The notes below the pieces were generated by a model. The model did no database searches and was not told the origin of the DNA. It worked only from the letters and a program-made list of their open reading frames with translations. From Nymphalis io (taxonomy: Eukaryota > Arthropoda > Insecta > Lepidoptera > Nymphalidae), in NCBI RefSeq assembly GCF_905147045.1, contig NC_065908.1, forward strand, positions 2,356,001 to 2,420,000: a DNA stretch of 64,000 nucleotides. Reading direction: 5' to 3'. Below, piece by piece: positions 32,879 to 44,583 of the stretch. The position numbers and the translations under genes are program-made. Every line of letters begins with the position of its first letter. Position 1 is the first letter of the stretch.

Positions 32879-33128
32879 CTGGTGGTAGAGCTTTGTGCAA
32901 GCTCGCCTGGGTAGGTACCACACACTCATCAGATATTCTACCGAAACAGCAGTACTTGGTATTATTGTGTTCCAGTTTGAAGGGTGAGTGAGCCATTGTA
33001 ATTACAGGCACAAGGGACATAACATCTTAGTTCCCAAGGTTGGTGGCGCATTGTTGATATAAGCGATGGTTAACATTTCTTACAATGGCAATGTCTATGG
33101 GTTTTGGTGACCACTTACCATCAGGTGG
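32879..33128 (+). repeat. SINE-A copy, cut just after the 3-prime hairpin
   Basis: CTGGTGGTAGAGCTTTG to CCACTTACCATCAGGTGG, then unrelated TTTAAAC. The A-rich end is missing. It is inverted relative to the copy 154 bp upstream. Confidence 0.88.
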
Positions 33129-33859
33129 TTTAAACTTTTATGTACAAAATCGTAAAAATAATTTAATATAATCCTTCACAAACTTTATCATTACTGCACT
33201 TAAAGTGTCTTACTCTTGCAAAGTAATACTACAACAATATTCAACTACACTGCCTACTTAGTTCAATGTATTCAGCGCGTAATTTGTATTCTGTCTTCGC
33301 TATCAATTGTATACAAGATACCTGAATGTCTGATGATCATCTATATATGCATAACAAGCCATATATAAGTTATAATATATAATACTTATATTATATATAA
33401 GTTACTAAGTAATGTTGCCAGCTATCCATTCACAGGCTAAGCTGGAAAAACGTTACCTTTAAATATTATTTATATAGTGACTTTAATATATGCTTGAAAT
33501 TTTAATTTGCTTAAATTTCTGCATGCGAAAACGCGAAGCGATACTAGTAGTGATAATAATAATATATTTATAATAGAACCACCAACAAACTGATATGTAT
33601 TTTTATGTTATTCATTATCCACATACAATATACATGGTTAAAAAAAACTTCGTTTCATCTTTTATAAAAAAATCTTGGATTTAATAAAATATAATTGAAT
33701 TTTAAAACTGGCAGTCAAATTCGAGAATCAGGATATAACAAGAATTCCATTCATGAAATAAGTGCACGAAAACAAACTTAAGCTACATAATCGAGTCCGC
33801 AGGCATCAGTTGGAATTTTATTTAAAAAAAAACCTTTGAAACGATACACTATAATTGTG
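33129..33859. other. unassigned AT-rich DNA
   Basis: No supported feature. Confidence 0.5.
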
Positions 33860-34050
33860 TTTTTACACGACTACCCAAAGTGTAATGTTTTTTGGGTTCA
33901 TAAATGTATGTATTTTTGTTCCAAAATAACTTTTGAATACCTGAACAGATTTTGATGTATCGGGGGTCATTAGAATCCTTACATCATCCCATGTGACACT
34001 GGCTATAAACTTTTGGCAGGGCAGTCGGTTTTTTTTTGACTTCGTCAACA
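33860..34050. repeat. probable dispersed repeat fragment
   Basis: GTGTAATGTTTTTTGGGTTC, TGAATACCTGAACAGATTTT and CATCATCCCATGTGACACTGG read like a known type of lepidopteran dispersed repeat, ending in T9 GACTTCG. Only one copy is in the window, so the call rests on recognition alone. The minus-strand 61-codon frame here is incidental. Confidence 0.4.
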
Positions 34051-34194
34051 GTTGTTATTTCATTAGTTCATGATATATTAAATATATTAACCCTTTTTTT
34101 AATTATTAATATAGCGTTTAAAAAAAAGAATTTAGGTGGTCATCGAAATGTTTTGTCATGCTTATTCATCAAATCGTTAACGTCCAACAGCTAG

Positions 34195-34322
34195 GCTTAT
34201 TCACATGTTTTCCTTCATCACCAAGGATACGAGAACTAAGTGGACTTCAGAATCGAACCTGAATCCTGCAAACTTAGGTTAAAATCCATGCATTATACAT
34301 GTTGGGCAATCTCGGCTGTTTT
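34195..34322 (-). repeat. SINE-B head and adjoining body
   Basis: Minus-strand tRNA-like head GCCGAGATTGCCCAACATG with B-box CAGGTTCGATTCTG, plus CATGTTTTCCTTCATCACC of the body. The tail half is missing. Confidence 0.7.
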
Positions 34323-34539
34323 AAATCATCCTCACATAAAAATCACAACCAAATAAAAACAAAAGTATATCAACAGTCGCACCGTTTGTCTACAAAATGA
34401 ACATAAACCAGCGTCTCCTTTAAAAATGCCATCGCTCTTTTACTTCTGAAGCGAAGTATATAACATCATATTAAATAATTCAAAGAAAATTAAGTTATTT
34501 TATTAAGGTCACCACTTACCACCATTATACAAAAAATGA

Positions 34540-34590
34540 ATGGGTGTTACCCAGCTAGATCGTGCGCAGAGTTCTACCACTGGTTGTTGA
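34540..34590 (-). repeat. SINE-A remnant, 5-prime end
   Basis: TGGGTGTTACCCAGCTAGA and GCAGAGTTCTACCACTGG match the sense-strand start of SINE-A. Confidence 0.6.
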
Positions 34591-35544
34591 ATATTTTTTA
34601 TTATTTTGTTAACAGTATTCCATTAGTAGAGTAATAAATTATTACCATACCACCATATACATACCATCATATATATATACAACTCTTAGATCACATTTCT
34701 AGAACGTTCTTGTTCTGTGTAAGGGTCCAATTTTACCATTAATCTTAGTCGACTTAGGACCACCGGGCTAGTAAGTTTTAAAATGATTCGATAAGCCTGT
34801 AGTACCGTTAACGTTATATAAAGATAATATATATAGTGAACTAGGAATGTGATAGTTCGACTATTTACACTAGGTCTAAATTTATATACTTAAAGATTTA
34901 AAAAAAAAGTTAATGCAATACGGCATTATTAGTAGTCACACATTTTGTATATAAATTATATTCAATTATATGATAGTAATTTCCGCACGCGGCTTCGTCA
35001 GCTTGTGCAGAATTTCCTCTTTGTACGTCGTACAAGACGAATTGTTAACACAAATGAAACACATGAAATCAATTGTCATGTTCTAAAGCGGATAAGCAAC
35101 TGAACTTCGGTTTAGATTCACGTGTTCTAACGACTGCACAAATGGTTGATTAACATTTTAATTAAGTGGTCGATATTTCAATTCCAATTAGCCTTAGATT
35201 GATAAAAAGACTAATAATAAAACTGTCTCGAAGCGTTAACAAATTAAATGATTTTATTTATGGCGATCGAACACTAATCACTACGAACTCAACAAATATT
35301 AACGATTAATAAAAAATGGGTTTCGTTTATAACGATATTTTTAATCAAAAAGGTCGTATGTAAATAAGTTCCAATTTTAAACAGCAACAAATCAGGTTAC
35401 TTATTTTTATTATTTATCAATTAAATTATTCTTCCAAAGCTTTACTTTTAAATGTAAGTTGTACATTAGTTACCATGGCAACACAAAATAGCATGATTAA
35501 CGTCATATTTAAAAATTCGAATCAGGACTACCACACGTTACGAT
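34591..35544. other. unassigned AT-rich DNA
   Basis: 35030-35150 weakly resembles SINE-B (AACACAAATGAAACACATGAAA, AGATTCACGTGTTCTAACG) on the minus strand. No gene. Confidence 0.45.
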
Positions 35545-35548
35545 GTCG

Positions 35549-35727
35549 TGACGTAGCACGATGCGTCATCGTGGAAGGTTGCGAAACCTTGTCGCGGAAA
35601 TCAACGTTGCACGTTGTACAAATTCACGTAACTACATTGTAAAGTCAGATCGGTTCAAGTACGATAAGATTTAACGTGCCAAATTAATATGTCATGACGT
35701 CGTTCAACGTGACACGTTATGACGTCA
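35549..35727. promoter_or_regulatory. cluster of CRE-type TGACGT motifs
   Basis: TGACGT at 35549, CGTCA at 35564, TGACGTCG at 35695 and the perfect CRE octamer TGACGTCA at 35720, with several ACGTG words and locally raised GC. Such spacing can occur in bZIP-bound promoters. There is no adjacent gene, so function is unproven. Confidence 0.3.
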
Positions 35728-35889
35728 CATCGCGTTCGGGTTAGCCTTTATATAATATACTTCTGACGGATCACGGCGGTCATTAACAAAGGAGCCACGC
35801 ATCTTTTCTGTGCAAGAGGAAAAGCGCAAACATAAATACAAATGACATAGCAAATCTAGCACGATCAGAAACATTTCTGGCGCAATTCA

Positions 35890-35935
35890 GCGGCTTTACG
35901 TGCTATCCGAGGCACGGGAGTGCAAACATTTTCTA
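35890..35935 (-). repeat. SINE-C fragment
   Basis: AGCGGCTTTACGTGCTATCC and GAGGCACGGGAGTG are the reverse complement of the central SINE-C block. Confidence 0.65.
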
Positions 35936-36018
35936 GTTCAAGACTCAAAAAATGAATTTTATGTGCCTGTTACATTTTCATATACGGCTGAAGGATATAT
36001 CTTTATAATATATATTAT

Positions 36019-36307
36019 ATGTATTGTTTTTTATATAAAATAGGTAAGCGACCGAGCATAAGGGCCACCTGATGGTAAGTGGTCACCAACGCCCATAGAC
36101 ATTCACATTTTAAGAAATGTTAACCATCGCTTACATCGCCAATGCGCCACCATGGGAACTAAAATGTTACGTTCCTTGTGCCTGTAATTATACTGGTTCA
36201 CTCACCCTTCAAACCAGAACACAACAATACCACGTAATGCTGTTTTGCGGTACTATATCTGATGAGTGGATGGTACCAGACTAGCTTGCACAAGGCCCTA
36301 CCACTAG
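36019..36307 (-). mobile_element. SINE-A copy with 13-bp target-site duplication
   Basis: ATAAAATAGGTAAGCGACCG to GGCCCTACCACTAG, with hairpin block CCACCTGATGGTAAGTGG intact. TAATATATATTAT occurs at 36006-36018 and 36308-36320. The flanks are AT-rich, so some match could be chance. Confidence 0.85.
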
Positions 36308-36320
36308 TAATATATATTAT

Positions 36321-38214
36321 GTCTTTATAATGTGTATTAATTTTATACATACATTATTTACTTTCTTATCAAATTGTTTAATTTAAAAATTTCATACATT
36401 CATGGGAATTAATCCCATCCAGTATCTTAAGAATGACCGGAAGAGAATCTTTTTTTTTAGATTAGCTTATCTCATAAAAGGATTTCTTTCAGTCATACTT
36501 TTATTAACCAAATTTTAAAAAGCATTAAGTTCTAAAACGTCATAAGGTACTAAATGATATCGCGAGTAGAAGCTTTCGATGTAGTATAGATATAATTATA
36601 TCTAACATAATTACTTCTAACAATATACGGACCGAAATGCATCACTCAAACACGCATATAAAATACAATAGACAAACATTCTCGAAAGATCCACAAAGGA
36701 TTTATGGGAAGATCTAAAGGTCAATGCTCTAAAGGATTCGGGCACATAAACACGTGAGAGCGTTCCGGAGTAACACTTGTCTTTTTATGATAGTCTTATC
36801 AAAAAAAGTGTAGTGTAAGAACAAATCGCTTGAGGCCATTAAAATGGTTCATTTGATAAAAGTCTATGAGTAAAAGTGGGTGTTTTCATTTTTAACATCG
36901 TTGTAACTTGTTGGAATGTGTCTGTGTTATTTATTAACTAGCCGTGCCCTGTTGTTTTACGCGCGTTAAATTTGTATTATGTATGGAATAATGAAAAAAA
37001 TCATTTAGAATAACATTAATAACCGAAGCAAGACAACGCTTTTTATCATATCCAGGAATCCAGAAATAAGAAAAAAATCCAGACTTAGTATAATCATGTG
37101 GCTAAAGTGATAGGCATATATGAACCTACGTAAATTCGAGTTGTTATAACTTTTGTTAAACTCAACCGATAAATGACCGAAAAATAAATAAACGGCTATT
37201 TAATATATCAACATTAATATAACAAATGATTATCCGAGTCGGTTCATCAAAGCACAATGGAGCCATTAAAGTCCTACCTCGCTGCGTTTTTGAGTTACAG
37301 CGCTTCAAATCTGTAAAATTAATAAGGGCACTAAATCACTTGGTCATACTGCCTCTGAGGCTGATGGTCAAAATATTTCTAGTCAATATCCGTACCGTAT
37401 TCAATGCGCTGATAATTTAATTAATCCAGCGCTATCATAGTGGCAAACGTGGTCACTAACATTTCATATGACATTAACATCACTATTAATAATGTCTGTC
37501 ACGTGAATAATCCTCCCTAGCTTTAATTACAACAATTATCAAAATAACGAAGTCGGTTTCCAACATTTCAGAAGTGAGATACAAAGTCAGTTATAGAAAA
37601 AGCACCGATGAACAAAGTTCTATGTGTTTCAGTATCCAAGATAAATTAGTCATTGTGTTCATATTTATACCAGCAAATTTATTGTATCCAGGTTCGTGAC
37701 TGAAAAAAATAAATAAATAATATTTCAAAAAATTTTTGTGTTATTATATTACATTAATCACACTCCACACATTAAAACACAAAGAAATACAACATCTGTC
37801 CTAAAGTTTGTATATTATGGAACTAAATAATATGTAGATAACACCAACGATATTAAAAGGTGCAAAGCTAATGTCACTGAACTTTTCAAATAAAATAATT
37901 AATCTTAATAAGGAACACGTGACTAAACCAAATACTTGGAATGAATGAAAAATATATGTGTATATTTCTTAATATATTTTATTAAGGGCGAGAAACGTTC
38001 GGTGTTTATTTATCATAGATTTTGGAGTGCCTCTGGAAAATAATAGATCAAAAAAATCATATAATGATTAAGGATATAAAGTACTGAATTAAACTATCAA
38101 AATTCGTAATTTATACCGAAATAATAAAATATTATAAGATTAAACTAAAACTAATTATTAACACAAACTATATATTACAAATTTATAGAAAAACCACGCC
38201 GTACAAAAGATTGT
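36321..38214. other. 1.9 kb AT-rich DNA
   Basis: No gene. TAGCCGTGCCCTGTTGTTTT at about 36942 resembles the start of a LINE 3-prime UTR. The 64-codon frame at 37226-37420 is unrecognised. Confidence 0.5.
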
Positions 38215-38335
38215 CCTGTGGCACCCAAGACATTGGAAATATTCCCTTTCTGAACCGTTAGACTTAGTTTTTGGGCTAAGTAAGCGCCAGCTCTTGGGAC
38301 ACCAGAAATGTGGAACCAGCTCCTAATAAAATGTT
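38215..38335 (+). pseudogene. possible LINE C-terminal scrap
   Basis: One frame reads TPEMWNQL, the wording found near the C-terminus of CR1/Jockey-like LINE ORFs, after GCTAAGTAAGCGCCAGCTCT. Stops abound. Assignment is tentative. Confidence 0.3.
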
Positions 38336-39711
38336 ATAATAACAATTACATTTCAAGCGTATTATAAATACCGGTATATATAAAAAGATACTATAAAATA
38401 TTTATAGCGAAAATTAAAATCAATTTAAAAAACATTTGTTTAATTTCTGTCTTATTTTATATATTATTTATATTGACAGGTTCAAATTATACGTATACTT
38501 GCCCTTGAATTAAAATCATAATTACGTAATTTGTTTCTATAATAATTATTAAGTTCTAATATCCGATAGTCAAGTATTTGAATGTCAGTCACCTCTTTAT
38601 CTATAATCGGTACTCGAATGGCCCTGGAACAGGCACCTGTCTAAGGCAATGCCCTTTTATTACAAATTAGAAAAAATTATGTGTTTGTTTTACTTATCAT
38701 ATAGTTATAGAAAGATTTAATTTGAAGATACATTTATTGCTAGTTTTTATAAAACTTTCAGTAGTAAATTATCATCATAATCAGAGTTGAATTGTTCACT
38801 ATATTCCAATGATTTGTGATCGGCGAAGTTGGCTTTAAAAGCAAGAAAAAGATTTTGGCAAACTCAAACGATCGGCCGTCTTCCTAATGCTAGCTTTGAT
38901 CGTATACCTGAGGCTTTAATGATTGATTTTACATCTTTGTCGGTTCTTACGACACCCTATGGTTGAGACGGAGTTTATTCTTCAATATAAACCACACGAC
39001 ATGTTCTTAATATTATTAGTCATATCTATAATCTCGTCTCGTAACTTGCTATCTCGAAGATTTCGTACGGGATCTTGACAAAGAAGCATATTTAGACAAT
39101 CCTTTGACAAAGAAGTAAGCAAATTGTAAAAAAATGACATTGGGAGGAAATTTAATATTTTGTGGCTTATTTTTATGTAAAAATGTACCTTATCCTGTCC
39201 TCCTGTACCTGTCATGATTATGTTATAATATTTTCCTTGTCAAGAATGTTAAAACAAAACCAAATAAAAAAATTTCATGACCAAATCAGCCAGCTTATTT
39301 TCGTAGACTATGAAATCAGCTAATCACTAAAAGTAAACTGGTACAATAAAAATTATTTAATGAATATAAGAGATGGCCCAATATGAATTTTATGAATTTT
39401 TGAATTACTTACGAATTTTTGATGTTAGCATTATAATAACTTCAAACCTCAAAAAAGTGTGATTTTTAAATCAGATCATCTTTACCGAATCAGATCTATA
39501 AATAAAAAACCACCTGTAACCTAACCCAGTATTTGTTTATAATTTCATTTCTACAGACTTTTGTGTCATCATTTTATGAGATTTTTATTTTCTCCTTTCA
39601 TTCATATTACTTTTTTATAATAATATCCTCGGACACTATTCACACACGGTTATCTGATGCCAAACTAACCAGAGCTTGTACTTCTTTTGTAAATACATAC
39701 TTATATAGATA
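38336..39711. other. unassigned AT-rich DNA
   Basis: GTTCTTACGACACCCTATGG at about 38943 is the reverse of the LINE 5-prime word at 15520. TTGACAAAGAAG is repeated at about 39077 and 39106. No gene; the minus-strand 77-codon frame at 38982-39215 is unrecognised. Confidence 0.45.
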
Positions 39712-40970
39712 TTAGGTCCTTGCATATGAAATTAGCGTTTTGTCGTACTGACCACTTTGATCTGAAATATCTTCTCTTTGGTTAAGAATTCCAAATACAA
39801 ATTTATAAATTCATTTAGCTGATACATTTGAGTTTTGAAAACAGTCATTCGTTTGTTTTTTCCTCATTATTTTTTTCTTTGGCGTCGGTTATTACTGCAC
39901 AGTGGAAAACATGAAATATCGATATTTACGAGTCCGAGTTCTACCGTGGCACTAGTGCTGCAGAAACAGCTCGAAGGAATTATGATGTGTATGGCGCTGG
40001 TGTCGCAAAAGAAAGCACGGTACGTTTTTGGTTTCAACGTATTCGTTCTGAAAATTTCGACCTTCAGAACCAACTCCGTGGACGGCCGGAGACCAAAGTG
40101 GAAAATGAAGAATTAAAGGCTATTGTGGAAGTGGGAGCTGCAGGCTATCGGGGTAAGTGATAAAACTGTATTAATCCACTTGTAGCAAGTCGGGAAAGTA
40201 AAAAAATTTGAACGATGGGTACCTCATGAGTTGAGTGAATCGAACTTGCAAACACGCGTCGACTGCTGTGTTACTTTGCTCAACCGACACAATAATGAAG
40301 GGATTTTAAATGGAATCATTACTTGTGATGAAAAGTGGATACTGTACGATAATCGGAAGCGCTCGTCGTAATGGCTGAACCCTGGAGACCCAGCAAAATC
40401 CTGCCCTAAACGAAAATTGACATAGAAAAAGTTACTTGTGAGTATTTGGTGGACTAGTGCCGGTGTCGTTCACTACAGCTTTCTAAAATCTGGTCAAACA
40501 ATTACGGCAGATATCTATTGTCAGCAACTGTAAACCATGAAGAAAGAAATAGCTGCTAAACAAGATTGGTCAATCGCTCTAGGCCACTGTTGCTTCACGA
40601 CAACGCAAGACCACACACTGTACAACAAACAACCACTAAGTTGGATGAGCTACAATTGGAATGTCTGCGACATGCACCGTACTCCCCGGACCTTGCTCCA
40701 ACAGAATACCATTTTTTCCGGAATTTGGACAACTTCTTACAAGGAAAAAAATTCAACTCCGATGCGGCAGTCCAAACCGCCTTCCAAGAGTTTATTGATT
40801 CACGTCCCCATGTTTTTTTTAGTAAAGGGATCAATGAACTACCTATGAGATGGCAATAGGGCTTAGATAACAACGGTGCATACTTTGATTAATTAAATAA
40901 ATTTTACAAAAAAAAAATTGACTTTATATTCCACCCGTACAAAACCCCAATTTCATATGTAAGGACCTCA
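39712..40970 (+). mobile_element. mariner element, both ends intact
   Basis: 1259 bp with inverted termini: TTAGGTCCTTGCATATGAAA at 39712 and, on the other strand from 40970, TGAGGTCCTTACATATGAAA. About 27 of the first 31 bases agree. TA flanks both ends (39710-39711, 40971-40972), the expected mariner target duplication. The termini and transposase wording fit the cecropia-type mariners of Lepidoptera. Confidence 0.93.
39927..40892 (+). pseudogene. mariner transposase, inactivated
   Basis: A DDD transposase would cut and rejoin the element at TA sites. The N-terminal helix-turn-helix region (YRGTSAAETARRNYDV ... RFWFQRIRSEN) is in one frame from 39927, followed by a gap or frameshift near 40150. 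The central part with WVPHEL and the first catalytic Asp (CDEKW, codon at 40327) is in a second frame, with in-frame stops including TAA at 40369. Another frameshift near 40560 leads to the second Asp (LLHDNARPHT, codon 40599). The third position, 34 residues on, is Glu in PTEYHFF (codon 40704) where mariners have Asp. A last stop lies at 40857, shortly before the normal terminus GAYFD at 40889. It cannot be functional. Confidence 0.92.
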
Positions 40971-40979
40971 TAATAACAC

Positions 40980-41097
40980 CCAGACTTTGGGAAACCGACA
41001 TGTTCATGCACACAAATGTCTGTCCTTGTTGGGAATTGAACCCATAACCTTCAGTGTGAAAGGTAAGTATCTACTAACCACACCAACCGGCCCGTCT
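40980..41097 (-). repeat. SINE-I copy (tRNA-headed)
   Basis: On the minus strand GGCCGGTTGGTGTGGTTAGT (A-box) and ATGGGTTCAATTCCCAAC (B-box) at tRNA spacing, then GTGTGCATGAACATGTCGG. Only copy of this type seen. It begins a few bases beyond the mariner. Confidence 0.65.
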
Positions 41098-41883
41098 TAT
41101 TTTAATATTATATATATTTATATATAATTACATCTAATTCCTGTTTTTAATAATATTATTTTTTCTAATCATTTTCGTCTTAACATGAAATTAAGAAATA
41201 CGATTAGCACTTGCAATCAGTAACTCGAAAAGAACTATGTTTCTATTCTTTAAGGGCATTTTAACCCTTCGATATTTGCACTGTGAGCTTGGTTGGCATT
41301 GAAAACATAATTTTTATTTTTACCTAAAAATTTAAAATATCAATTTAATCAAATTTAATGTTCGATATAAAACTCGATATGACAAATCAGATTTAGTCGT
41401 AATGAATTCCTATAACTTACATATTATATAACATCAGGTGTACCTTAATCGTACCTGTACTAAAGGTGTTTGCTTATCAAAATGTCGTTGACCTTTCCCT
41501 ATAAACCTTGATACTCGTACGACACTAATTTACGCTTTTTATAACTTTATTAGGAACAAGCTCTAAAAGTTTTGTATTATATAAATATATATATAATATA
41601 TTTATATATATATATATATATATATTAATTTACTTAATCATTTTTTTTTTTTGTAGTTACTGATGACTTATTCAATGTTGATTACATCACCACATATAAT
41701 GAACCAAAGTATCCCCGCCGCGTTTATCTGTCTGTTGGAACGCGTTAAATTCAAAAACTTATGAACTGATTTTCATACGGTTTTCATCAAAGCGTATACG
41801 GTCACTCTACATTCCTGAGGAAAGTTTAGGTGTATAGTTAATTAAGTAATATGACGATATTTGTTTAAGATTAATCTTGAGCC
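41098..41883. other. AT-rich DNA with TA microsatellite
   Basis: TA-rich simple sequence at 41577-41630. RTE-like wording (AACTTATGAACTGATTTTCA) at about 41755. No gene. Confidence 0.5.
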
Positions 41884-42103
41884 GTGGAGTCTGGAAGTTG
41901 GAAGTGTGTACACTCCCGTGCCTCGGAAAACACGTAAAGCCGTTGGTCTTGCGCCCGAACTCTTTCCGGTCGTGTCGGTCAGCCGTCCCATCGGATTATG
42001 AGAGTTAGAGAATAGAGAGTGCACCTGTGTTTGCGCACACACTTGTGCACTATAATATCTCCTGCGCAGTTGGCTAATCTCTCTTGAGATTGGCCGCCGT
42101 GAC
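41884..42103 (+). repeat. SINE-C copy lacking the tRNA head
   Basis: GAGTCTGGAAGTTGGAAGTG to GAGATTGGCCGCCGTG. Well preserved but missing the first 150 bp and the TTA tail. Confidence 0.88.
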
Positions 42104-42190
42104 TTATTACTACTCTGGGTAAATAACTTGTATGTGCTTTAATACTTCGCCTGTAAATGTAGTAACAAACATCAAAGTTACTCGATTTTA

Positions 42191-42467
42191 CTGGTGGTAG
42201 AACTTTGTGCAAGCTCGTCTGAGTAGGTACCATCCACTCATCAGATACTCTACCGCAAAACAGCAGTACTCGGTATCGTTGTGTTCCGGTTTGAAGGGTG
42301 AGTGAGTCAGTGTAATTATAGGCACAAGACATACATCTTAGTTCCCAAGGTTTGTGGCGCATTGGCGATGTAAGCGATGGTTACATTTCTTACAATGTCT
42401 ATAGGCGTTGGTGACCACTTACCAGGTGGCCCATATGCTCGTCCGCCTACCTATACTATAAAAAAAG
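42191..42467 (+). repeat. SINE-A copy, near full length
   Basis: CTGGTGGTAGAACTTTG to CTATACTATAAAAAAAG. The hairpin block has lost ATC (CACTTACCAGGTGGCCC). Follows a SINE-C in the same orientation. Confidence 0.88.
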
Positions 42468-42734
42468 ATACAGAAAATCCCATTTTTAACCGACTTCAAA
42501 AAAGAAGCTAAGTTAATCGATTAGAAATAAATTACCAAACGAATATGAGTTATATTATTAGAAGCTGTTTACACCAACCCTCTGCCGATTTCATCCAAGT
42601 GTTAACTTGACCTTTTTTTGTAACTAATTAAACAAATATAACTAATTAAAATAATATTGATAAAAAACGAATTATTTCTAGCATTGAAATGATGGTAATG
42701 ATAGACTATAGAAATTTACTATTATTAATTACTT

Positions 42735-42945
42735 GTGTTCGACCGTCGCTTCGTCCGCTTGTTAGGTAAGGGTGGTTGATTTTTGGGGCGAAAATTTAGT
42801 ATAAAAAAAAATTTATGTCCTTCCTTGAGATTCAAGCTTGTTTCATACCAAATTTCACCAAAATCGGCTTAGAGTTCTAGCCGTGAAAGCGTAACAAGCA
42901 GACGGAGTTACTTCAGCATTCATAATATAAGTATAGAATATATAT
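42735..42945 (+). repeat. RTE-like LINE 3-prime tail
   Basis: CGTCGCTTCGTCCGCTTG, ATACCAAATTTCACCAAAATC, GTTCTAGCCGTGAAAGCGTA and the end ATAATATAAGTATAGAAT are standard wording of RTE-type LINE ends. No coding part. Confidence 0.65.
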
Positions 42946-43320
42946 ATAGCCATGTATTACGCCTTACAATTCTTATTGATACATTGATTTGAAAAGATAT
43001 CGATAATTTATTTTGTAAATTCACCTGTACACAAGGTGTATTAAGCCTCGCTGGCCTCGTTCCATCAAATACCAATACAGCCTTGGAAATGACGAGTTAT
43101 TTGTACTTATTGATTTATAAGTTAAGGAATAGAAAAAATATATATTAAAAGGTGTTTTGTACCAAAATATATATATTATAAACTACATGAACATATGCTA
43201 AGGGACTTAATTAAGATTTGTTTTTTTCTCTCACTGTAAAAATAATTTAAAATATTAATGAATTTTATGAATATTTCATGGTTTGATAATTTCTGCTAAA
43301 CACGGTCCAATTTATTTTAC
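42946..43320. other. unassigned AT-rich DNA
   Basis: No supported feature. Confidence 0.5.
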
Positions 43321-43545
43321 TTGGCGGTAGAGGACTTTGTGCAAACCCGTCAGGGTATGTACTGGGTACACTTACATCAATATCCTCCCGCTAAACAGCA
43401 AGACTTAGAATCCTTGTGTCCCAGTTTGAAGGGCTAGTGAGCCAGTGTAACTAGGCACAAGAGATATGAAATCTTAGTTTTCAATGGATAAAATTTCTGA
43501 CACTGCCAATGTCTATGGGTAGTGGTGACCGTTTACCAATACGTA
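43321..43545 (+). repeat. SINE-A copy, degenerate
   Basis: TTGGCGGTAGAGGACTTTGTG, GTCCCAGTTTGAAGGGC, TGCCAATGTCTATGGGTAG and GTGACCGTTTACCA in order. The A tail is lost. Confidence 0.78.
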
Positions 43546-44084
43546 CCTTTATCATGACGCCTCTTTGTCAATCTGACTACTTTGCATAAAATATTAAAGT
43601 GTATGTAATTTTAATTTCTTATAAGCCCAGCAGAACACGTTTATTTTCGGTATTTGCAGAGCAATTCTGTAAAAATACACTTCATTATTCATTCGTGAAA
43701 TGTTAACAACCGACTTATGGTATATACTATTTTGATGGGTGCGTTCTTAAAATTTTATAATTATTAAGGTCAATGTCGCATATCACTTTCTGAGATTTCA
43801 CAACCGTTTCCTACGACGAGTTTCGAGTTTGTTCTTGTAGAATAGCCAATGGTTTCGCATACAATAAGATTTATTATTCAATTGAATTATTGTAATGTAA
43901 TTGTATTCGATAGTGTAGAAACGGCTTATTCGCCGCCTAGCGATATGAAATCATAGGCTTAATCTCCTTGGTAATAAAAACACTTTATAGAAACTGAAAC
44001 ACGCATTTAAGATAAAATAAATTAAATAATATATTGAAAATAAATTAAATTGGGTTATCGGGGCATTCGGGGCAAAAAAAAAGT
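43546..44084. other. unassigned AT-rich DNA
   Basis: No supported feature. Confidence 0.5.
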
Positions 44085-44180
44085 AAAGGCAAATCTATAT
44101 TAATGTTATAAATCCAAAAGTATCTCGGTCAGTCACGGTTTTACGGCTAAACCACTGAATCGATTTTGATGAAATTTGTT
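44085..44180 (-). repeat. RTE-like LINE 3-prime tail
   Basis: Minus-strand reading gives AACAAATTTCATCAAAATCG, TTCAGTGGTTTAGCCGTAAA and TATAACATTAATATAG. Confidence 0.6.
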
Positions 44181-44280
44181 ACTACTTTCTTATACCTAAC
44201 ACGAGTGGATGGAGTGAGCATACTCCCCCAACACCAACATCTACCATACCTAATAAGCAGATGTAGCCGCGGGTGAACAC

Positions 44281-44583
44281 TAGTATTCTACCGCAAAACA
44301 ACAGTACGTGGTATTGTTGTGTTCCGGTGTGAGGTGAGTGAGTCAGTATAATTACAGGCACAAGGGACATAACAACTTAATTCCCAAGGTTGGTGGCGCA
44401 TTGGTGATGTAAGCGATGGTTAACATTTCTTACAATGCCAATATCTATGGGCGTTGGTGACCACTTACCATAAGGTGGCCATATGGGCTACCTGATTTTT
44501 TTTTTTTTTTTATAGAAAAGGAAGGCGGACGAGCCACCAGCACCAGTGATGGCTCGTCCGCCATCCTATTCGATAAAAAAAAA
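44281..44583 (+). mobile_element. SINE-A copy ending in a double fold-back
   Basis: A normal plus-strand copy runs from ATTCTACCGCAAAACA to CATAAGGTGGCC, then turns to the minus orientation (ATATGGGCTACCTGAT). After a T run comes TATAGAAAAGGAAGGCGGAC (minus), a 13-nt loop, then TGGCTCGTCCGCCATCCTAT and A9 (plus again). Arms 44503-44536 and 44550-44583 pair with only a few mismatches. Confidence 0.85.

Noticed and set aside
39835..40116. 93-codon plus-strand frame at the mariner start
   Set aside because: The transposase helix-turn-helix wording is in a different frame; this one is incidental.
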